A stretch of DNA of 64,000 nucleotides, taken from JAWKNZ01 sp041391425 (GTDB lineage: Bacteria; Bdellovibrionota_B; Oligoflexia; Oligoflexales; JAWKNZ01). The DNA lies in contig JAWKNZ010000009.1 of NCBI GenBank assembly GCA_041391425.1, forward strand, positions 62,001-126,000, written 5' to 3'. The notes beneath the pieces were generated by a model, which saw only the letters and a list, made by a program, of their open reading frames with translations, ran no database searches and had not been told where the DNA came from. The translations under genes and the position numbers were made by a program. How positions within the stretch are numbered: the stretch's first letter is position 1; each line of letters begins with the position of its first letter. Below, piece after piece: positions 57,511 to 64,000 of the stretch.

Positions 57511-59880
57511 ATGAGCCAATTTGATAGTATAGTAGCCGGAGCTCTTGATATAGCTCAGACAGAAGTGTTCAATCGGAGGAATCCTAAGATTGAGCCGGTT
57601 CACTTGCTGTATGGATTAGTACAACATCCGGATACGGCTTGTGGGAAGAATTTAAAATCCTCTAAAAAGCAGATTATTTCACTCATGGATCAGTTGCCCA
57701 TTACTGATAAGAGTACTTTTGATGTTGCACAAGTAAAATCATCTTCAACTTTTTCTGAGTGGATTACTAAGGCTTCTTCGCGGGCTATCCAGGCTGGACG
57801 TAGGGAAATTGGCGAAGGAGATCTACTTGCTTATATTAAAGATTTTTTTCCGGATTTATCTATAGATATGGGTAAGTTTGATCAGAGTACAGATGAGCAA
57901 GAAGTTCCAAATTTTTTAGTTAATTTAAATGAACTTGCAAATCAGGGTAAGTTAGATCCGGTTATAGGTAGAACCCGTGAGATTCGCGCTATGATGGAGA
58001 TTCTTGGACGCCGTCGCAAGAATAATCCTGTTTTAGTCGGGGAGGCTGGTGTCGGAAAAACCGCTGCAATTGAAGGACTTGCCGATCTTATTGTTAAAGG
58101 CAATGTTCCTGATGCTATAAAAGATAAAACTATATATAGCCTTGATATGGGCGCATTGATGGCTGGGACTAAGTATCGAGGTGAATTTGAAGAACGCATG
58201 CAAAAACTGGTTAAATTTATCAAAGAATCCGCTGGCAGTATCATTTTGTTTATAGATGAAATTCATCAAATTGTAGGTGCCGGAAAAACTGATGGTGCTA
58301 TGGATGCTTCAAACTTACTTAAGCCAGCTTTAGCAAGAGGTGAACTGCATTGTATTGGCGCTACGACTTATGATGAGTTTCAAAAATATATATTAAAGGA
58401 TTCAGCTTTAGAAAGGAGATTTAGAGCGGTTCCGATTAATGAACCTAGCGAAGAAGATGCAATTGAGATTATGATGGGCTTAAAGGAAAAATTTGAAATC
58501 CATCATGGTGTTGATATTTCTGACGATGCGATTTTTGCATCAGTTTTTCTTTCGAAGCAGTATATGCCTGATAAAAATCTTCCCGATAAATCGATAGATT
58601 TAATAGATGAAGCAGCAAGTGCATTAAAGCTTAGTGCCGAAGCAATGCCTCCGCATTTGATTGAACTTGAAAGTGAAATTCGTGCTAAGATGATTTATTC
58701 AAAGACTGAAAAGTCTGATGATAGCCTTTTACAAGAAATTGCCGATTTGCAAAAACGTTTCGAAATTGAAAAGGCAGATTGGCAAAGGGAGGTTATGGGA
58801 ATTAAAAGGCTTTCAGAATTGAAAAATAAGATGGACCGTCTTAAATTTGATTTGGAAAAAGCGCAAGCATCTCAAGATTACGAACTTGCATCTCAGATTA
58901 AATATTCTCTTATGCCTGAAGTAGAAGAAGAGTTGTCAAAGTGTAAAATTACATTTACTTTAACAAAAAAAGATGTAGCACAAGTAATTGCTAGACAAAC
59001 TGGGATACCTCTGGAAAAAATTCTTAAATCCAAGCAAGAAAATATTCTTGAGTTGGAACCATATTTATGTAAGAGGGTCTACGGCCAAAGTGATGCTTTA
59101 TCAGAAATATCAGAAACTTTGATAGCATCACATGCTGGTTTAAGCGATCAAACACGTCCTTTAGGGTCTTTTCTGCTTTTAGGGCCTAGTGGGGTTGGAA
59201 AAACCGAGACTGCAAAAGCTTTAACTCAGTTTCTTTTCGACTCTGAAGATAACTTGATTCGTTTTGATTTGAGTGAATTTTCTGAAAAACACTCGGTGGC
59301 TAAATTGATAGGAGCCCCGGCAGGTTATGTCGGTTACGAAGAAGGCGGTGTGTTGACTGAGGCTATCAGAAGGAAGCCATACTCGGTTATTCTTTTAGAT
59401 GAAGTGGAGAAGGCCCACCCAGATTTTTCAGATATATTATTGCAGATTCTGGATGATGGCCGTTTGACCGATAATAAAGGACGTACCGTTAGTTTTCGCA
59501 ATGCGATTTTGATAATTACTTCTAACTCTAAGGATTATAAGAGAGAGTTTAAACCAGAAGTATTAGGACGTTTTGATGCGATACTTAGTTATCATCAGTT
59601 AGATGAATCCATTATGTCAAAGCTAGTTGAAAGAAGGCTGATGGAACTTAATGCTAAATTGAAGTCAAAAGGGATTAGCGTTAGACTGCAAGATAGTGTT
59701 ATAGAGGAGATTGCAAAAAGAGGCTTTGATCCGAGTTATGGTGCTAGGCCTTTGGCGAGTGTGTTTTCTAAACTAATTGTGCGACCTTTGTCTCATCGAA
59801 TTCTATCAGGTGATATTGCTGAAGGCATTATTGAGGCTAGGTTAGATAATAGTGGTCGTATTGATTTTACCTCTGCTTGA
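57511..59880 (+). CDS. Clp/Hsp100 AAA+ disaggregase-type ATPase
   Basis: The 789 residues comprise a Clp N domain (about 1-125), first AAA+ module (Walker A GEAGVGKT at 177-184, Walker B ILFIDEIH), a shortened middle coiled coil (about 395-470) and second AAA+ module (Walker A GPSGVGKT about 560, Walker B VILLDEVEKAH). The IGF/IGL ClpP-docking loop is not visible where ClpA/ClpC would have it, so it looks more like a ClpB-type or ClpK-type unfoldase. The middle domain is shorter than in ClpB, so it is not named. It would use ATP to thread and unfold proteins. Intact, single gene with its own promoter. Confidence 0.9.
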   Translation: MSQFDSIVAGALDIAQTEVFNRRNPKIEPVHLLYGLVQHPDTACGKNLKSSKKQIISLMDQLPITDKSTFDVAQVKSSSTFSEWITKASSRAIQAGRREIGEGDLLAYIKDFFPDLSIDMGKFDQSTDEQEVPNFLVNLNELANQGKLDPVIGRTREIRAMMEILGRRRKNNPVLVGEAGVGKTAAIEGLADLIVKGNVPDAIKDKTIYSLDMGALMAGTKYRGEFEERMQKLVKFIKESAGSIILFIDEIHQIVGAGKTDGAMDASNLLKPALARGELHCIGATTYDEFQKYILKDSALERRFRAVPINEPSEEDAIEIMMGLKEKFEIHHGVDISDDAIFASVFLSKQYMPDKNLPDKSIDLIDEAASALKLSAEAMPPHLIELESEIRAKMIYSKTEKSDDSLLQEIADLQKRFEIEKADWQREVMGIKRLSELKNKMDRLKFDLEKAQASQDYELASQIKYSLMPEVEEELSKCKITFTLTKKDVAQVIARQTGIPLEKILKSKQENILELEPYLCKRVYGQSDALSEISETLIASHAGLSDQTRPLGSFLLLGPSGVGKTETAKALTQFLFDSEDNLIRFDLSEFSEKHSVAKLIGAPAGYVGYEEGGVLTEAIRRKPYSVILLDEVEKAHPDFSDILLQILDDGRLTDNKGRTVSFRNAILIITSNSKDYKREFKPEVLGRFDAILSYHQLDESIMSKLVERRLMELNAKLKSKGISVRLQDSVIEEIAKRGFDPSYGARPLASVFSKLIVRPLSHRILSGDIAEGIIEARLDNSGRIDFTSA

Positions 59881-60193
59881 GATGGAAATTTTTTCTGATA
59901 ATGCAGATATGTGATTTGTGGCCTCTTGTATTAGTAAGAGGTCAGCATTGATACCATCTTTTTATTCATCCTTTAAACTTCTAAGAGATCCTCAGTGCCT
60001 TTTAAATTGGTTCGTTTTCTTGATCTATCGCTGATCTTCTTCAGAGTAAGTTTTTTTAATGGCTGAGAATTAGTAAATGTCACCTTTGTAATATATTGAA
60101 ATGATAATATATTATATGAATATATGTGTTTTTCTAAACTCACAACTATCTTGAACCGATACTATTGTTAACGTTGTGATATAAGATATAGGA
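59881..60193. other. Intergenic region, AT-rich, no gene
   Basis: The sequence GTAATATATTGAAATGATAATATATTATATGAATATAT near 60090 contains overlapping palindromes on AATATATT and might be a regulatory site. Nothing else is recognised. Confidence 0.3.
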
Positions 60194-62769
60194 GTGAGTG
60201 AACGCTATGTTACAGCTAATTCTAATTTCTTTAGATTTGTTATCTGTCAAATTTTTTCTATAAATGCGCTAATAGTTTTCGCAACAGCATGTAGTAATGC
60301 GAATTTTTCTGGAGGTGAGAGTAATTATAGAAAAAGTGATGAGAAAACTCTTTAGATAACTTGCCTGAAGAAAATGTAAATCCACCGAATCCTGTTAAAG
60401 ATATTAAAGATGAGCAATCTCTTTATCGTGTCATTTCTTTCAATACTAATGTTACTGAAAACCGACCCAAGATTCAATTAACAACAATTTTAGACAATTC
60501 AAATAGCATGCAACCGATTCAAACTAAGGTAGCCACTGCTTTTTCTCAGGTAGCTAATAAATTAAAAGGTTTTGGTGGTAGTGTTGATTTATATACGACG
60601 ACTAATACTTGGAATAGTGATAAAAATAGCTTTGCGATAAAAGAATATTATCAATATAATTTAGATGGTCAGACCGTTGATGTTGCCTATAGTGAAAAAT
60701 CTTCTATCCCGCAGAATGTTTCTTATTCTCTCATTAAAGATTATCGTCTTACAACTCCTTTCCTTGATTCCAATTCACCACTCACATTTGAAAGCTCTAT
60801 GGCTGATATCGAATTCTCTAATTTTGTTTCTGATTATGCGTATGCCGTTGGTCAGATAGGTACTCAAGGAAGTAGTGTTGAGCAAGGATTATGCACATTA
60901 TTGAGAAAAATAAAAAGTCAGGGTCCTAGTAGTGATTTTCAGGTTTACCTATTGGCTTCTAATGAAAATGATTCTACTAGCGTACAGGATTGTATTGATC
61001 AAGAAAAAATAATGTATGAAAGGTCTGTAAAAACTTTAGAAAGCAATCAGCCGTGTAAAGAAGGTGACGTTGATTGTATGTATGATTATAGAGTTTCTTA
61101 TGCTCCTTATAGTAAAGAAAAGAATCAGTTTACCTATCGAGATGTGGCACGAAAATTGATTTATACGGCAGCGAAACCTTTGGTTGATTACAAGGGGAAA
61201 ATTGAATGGACACAATCTAGAAATAAAATTTCTTACAAATACAATAATATGCAGAGAAAAATATCCTATCGTAAAATTTTGGTGAAGGATAATATTCCAT
61301 ACGATGATAGTACTTTATCTTACTATAATTACTCAGATATTCCTGGTAGCTGTGCGATAGAGGGAACAGTATCGTGCACTTCGGACCAAATTGCCATGCT
61401 AGATGCTCCATATGGAATTGTTGCTGATAGTTGTGCATATACTTGTCAGACAAAGGCCTCTCAATTAAAAGTAAAATATGTTGATGATTGGCATGTTGGT
61501 ACATGTTCAACGTTAACGGCTTCAAGTTGTAATGAAGTCGACGTAGATTTTGTTCGTGGTAGTTTGCAAGCCATGGATATACCTTTTTGTGAAAAAAGTT
61601 GCGTGCAGGGTAGCAATAATTATACTGCTTTTATTCCCGATCCTCCTGTTCATTGCGGTAATGCTAGTAACTCTTGCTCGTCTATGCAGGAGGCTTATTT
61701 GAGAGATAAGGTTGGTATGTTGTCAAGTACTTCACCAATATTAGGATGCTCTGTTTTATGTAATGAAGCTTATCGAAAAGAAGCATTAGATTTGCCATCT
61801 ATCCCTCAATGTGAGAATGTTCCCGTTAATAAGGATGGCATGGAGGAGAGGGCGTGCACAGCTGATGAATTAGCTCAGGCAGAGGTAGCCTTGGGTGAAG
61901 CCATTGGTACTTGCCGTTATACTTGCACGCAGAGCATTCAAAGCTCGGAGTATTTTACTTCTGAACTTTCTCAATGCGTGGAAAGTATTGACAGTTGTAA
62001 TTCTGAGCAGTTATCCGATGTTGCATTGAAAATAAATAAGTCTGAAGACTATATAGCTTCCTGTCAGCATTATTGTGTCGCCAATCAAATGATTGATGAT
62101 TGTATGCTAAAGTCTAGTGATGCCAGTTTGTGTAATAGTGGCTTTAACAAATTAAAGCAAACTTGCACTAATGCAAATCAATTGGACTTAGTACAAAATA
62201 GTTGTCAGATTATTTCATCTGCAAAAAAGGTGGCCACGAATTCCTATCAAACTGTCGAAAAACCTGTTAAAACCGCTAGTTTGGCGCAACAAGAGGACGT
62301 TTCTTCGTATGCTGCCGGAAAGCTCATTGACAGTTATGGTAGTAATTTCTATGTAACGGCATTTATTTATCCGCAAAATGATCAGACGTGTGATCCAAGT
62401 AAAAATCCAAATTATCTTGGTGATAAGAGTATTTTTATTGGTAGCAAATATGAAAAACTGATTTCTCTTGTTGGAGAAAAGCGAGGGAAGATTTTTCCAC
62501 TTTGCTTGCAAGACTATTCTGAGTCTTTAAGGTTTGTGCTTGATTTGGTGACGCAGGAGGTAAAAAAGTCTTATCTATTGGATTATGATCAAGAAAAAGA
62601 AGCCATTGAATCTATAATATTAAAAGACGAGAATGGGCAGGAGATAAAAGCTTCCGCAGATAGTTATAGTCTTTTTGGGACTGTGATAAAATTTTCTGAT
62701 TCTTTTGATATTTCGAAATATAAGGTGATTGAAGTTAAGCTTAAAACGAAGGTGCCTAGTCCTAACTAA
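60194..62769 (+). CDS. VWA-domain lipoprotein with tandem four-Cys repeats (one frameshift)
   Basis: The N-terminal segment (FRFVICQIFSINALIVFATAC) is a signal peptide with lipobox ATAC; the start is uncertain (GTG at 60194, or ATG at 60207 with another indel). Frame is lost at A4 60344-60347; one more A gives DEKNSLDNLPEENVN. The main part (802 residues from 60361) has a VWA domain with MIDAS LDNSNSM, then about 350 residues of five Cys repeats, each C-x6-14-C followed after 18-23 residues by C-x3-C: CAYTC, CEKSC, CSVLC, CRYTC, CQHYC. The C-terminus ends in a beta domain. It is probably an envelope adhesin-like protein; its stop overlaps the convergent gene. Confidence 0.72.
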
Positions 62770-63806
62770 AAACGCCAATAAAAAGCGAATTCAGGGATTG
62801 GATTCACCTTAGCTTCATCCACTTTTTCACTGTCGAGGTCTCGCCCATTAATAGTTAGATATTGAACGCCAATGCCTAGCCTAAATTGGAAGTAATTAAA
62901 GATCCATTGCTGAGCAATGGTCAGACTTATTCCATGTGCTTTGAGTTCTTCCAGCTGCATTCTTTCTATTCGAGTGGAAATAAGGACTTTTTTTCCATCA
63001 TTTCTAGTAAATTCTCCGGTTATCTGGAATCGATCAGTGGAAAGACCGAATAGTGACTGTAATTCTATAGTCCTTCGGCTAATATCGGATGATAGCTCTG
63101 ATGTGCGTTCTTGGTTTTTGGAGCTTGACACGCTATCGTCTTGTGTTTCATCTGTATTTTGTTCTCCAGCAATAGTATCTGGTGAGTCAGTCGTTCCCGA
63201 ATCGTAGTCTCCGCCTGGATGCTTTGTCTCAAAAAATTTACGCTTTCCTTCTTCAGATAAGGTGGCGTGGACGTCACCTATTCCAACGCTCCAGAAGGTA
63301 TGGATTTTAAGCCTTGGAGAAAGAGTATTTGTCCATGAAATAGCGGGACGGATGACTTTAGCCTCTAAAGATTCAAAATGATCCTTAGCGGGAGCATATT
63401 TTGATATGTTCTTTAACGTCAGCCATGCAGCTCGTACGCCAAGGCTAAATTTGTGATGTGAGTGTTCTAAAATTAGGACTTTGCTGTGTATTGAAGGTAT
63501 GCCCGCTATTAGTGAATAAGTGTCAGTTCCTATGATCATGGAATTAAAAAGCCCCAACTCTAATTCACTACCTAGCTTCAGCCCTAAGTGCGGTAAGGTG
63601 TGGGCTGTGTATTCTTCAATCAGAACATAATGACCTTTATTATATTTTTGTAGATCTTGTGCTGAGGTGTCTTGGCTTAAAATAGAAGTTTGAGGATTTT
63701 CTCTGTTGGGAATAAGTTTTAATGTCCTGTATGACTGCGAATATGTTTTGGACTCGTATGACAAGAGGTAAAAGACAATTGATATAAATAGAATGCGTGG
63801 GGACAA
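62766..63806 (-). CDS. Probable outer-membrane beta-barrel protein
   Basis: The start is TTG with AGGA nine bases upstream; a signal peptide follows (ILFISIVFYLLSYESKTYSQ, cleavage after about residue 24). Alternating hydrophobic strands (LGLKLGSELELGLF, FSLGVRAAWLTL, QFRLGIGVQYLTI) and the C-terminal FAFYWRF, ending in aromatic Phe, are typical of outer-membrane barrels. A Ser/Asp/Thr-rich segment (about residues 195-245) would form a loop. No family is recognised. Its stop overlaps that of the VWA lipoprotein gene by three bases. Confidence 0.62.
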   Translation of the reverse strand: MSPRILFISIVFYLLSYESKTYSQSYRTLKLIPNRENPQTSILSQDTSAQDLQKYNKGHYVLIEEYTAHTLPHLGLKLGSELELGLFNSMIIGTDTYSLIAGIPSIHSKVLILEHSHHKFSLGVRAAWLTLKNISKYAPAKDHFESLEAKVIRPAISWTNTLSPRLKIHTFWSVGIGDVHATLSEEGKRKFFETKHPGGDYDSGTTDSPDTIAGEQNTDETQDDSVSSSKNQERTSELSSDISRRTIELQSLFGLSTDRFQITGEFTRNDGKKVLISTRIERMQLEELKAHGISLTIAQQWIFNYFQFRLGIGVQYLTINGRDLDSEKVDEAKVNPIPEFAFYWRF

Positions 63807-64000
63807 TGGGTATGATCCTTTTTCTATTGTACGTTATACTTTTTGTTAACATCCCCTCTTCAAACACCTAGCTGATGCTGGATGAGGGGGTGTAAATGGT
63901 TGTCATAGCTGCTTATGTTATGCTAACCAAGGATATCTTAAGCTTTGCTTGGGGGCAAGGTACTGCTTATTTTACTCGGTGTGCTTAAAAATTAATCTTT

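Noticed and set aside
60207..60260. ATG at 60207 as the certain start of the VWA lipoprotein
   Set aside because: It has better spacing to GGAG but runs into a stop before the lipobox unless another base is added; both starts are left open.
63841..64000. Short frame MVVIAAYVMLTKDILSFAWG near the window end
   Set aside because: Only 27 codons with no convincing ribosome site or family resemblance.

Overview
The window is an AT-rich bacterial chromosome segment. A flagellar stator pair, an NtrC-type activator with a sigma-54 promoter, a Gram-negative envelope gene set (lipoproteins, a PBP1A-like synthase, a probable outer-membrane barrel), a myxobacterial-style C-terminal tail domain, an elicitor-type transglutaminase lipoprotein and several secreted subtilases point to a Gram-negative of the Bdellovibrionota/Oligoflexia or a related deltaproteobacterial group. 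That placement is inference from gene content; no rRNA or tRNA gene is visible. No CRISPR array, prophage or complete insertion sequence was seen.

Layout. 0-4 kb: C-terminal piece of a UspA-like protein, PIN-PhoH ATPase, Ig-domain lipoprotein, with mobile-looking repeats between them. 4-9 kb: a DnaJ-like gene cut off where it meets the 3' end of a broken pntB, then broken pntA, then an MFS permease. 9-16 kb: MoxR ATPase plus VWA protein, divergent motB and motA, and a cyclic-nucleotide sensor next to a K+ channel. 15.8-17.1 kb: gene-free, folded into nested inverted repeats. 17-23 kb: DUF2760-Hsp70-Hsp70 operon. 23-29 kb: degenerate OmpR-type regulator, Cys-rich lipoprotein, GGDEF protein, exported nuclease-like protein, lipoprotein. 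29-32 kb: decayed secreted genes including a subtilase. 32-38 kb: flavoprotein, hybrid histidine kinase, NtrC-type regulator, sigma-54 promoter and small secreted Cys protein. 38-46 kb: intact subtilase, lipoprotein, quinol NO reductase with divergent nsrR, trpE, HU. 46-51 kb: tail-domain membrane protein, decayed typA and degP-like genes. 51-64 kb: PBP1A-like synthase, transglutaminase lipoprotein, Clp ATPase, Cys-repeat VWA lipoprotein, probable outer-membrane protein.

Three things stand out. First, four families of short inverted-repeat elements (A, B, C, D) occupy intergenic spaces; B and D share one internal core at matching spacing and C has a looser form, although their termini differ. 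Second, many genes are split by single-base changes in homopolymer runs, which suggests sequencing or assembly error, while pntAB, typA, the degP-like gene and one subtilase carry additional damage. Third, several compact modules have clear regulatory logic: NtrC-sigma54-secreted Cys protein, NsrR-NO reductase, and a split cyclic-nucleotide K+ channel.
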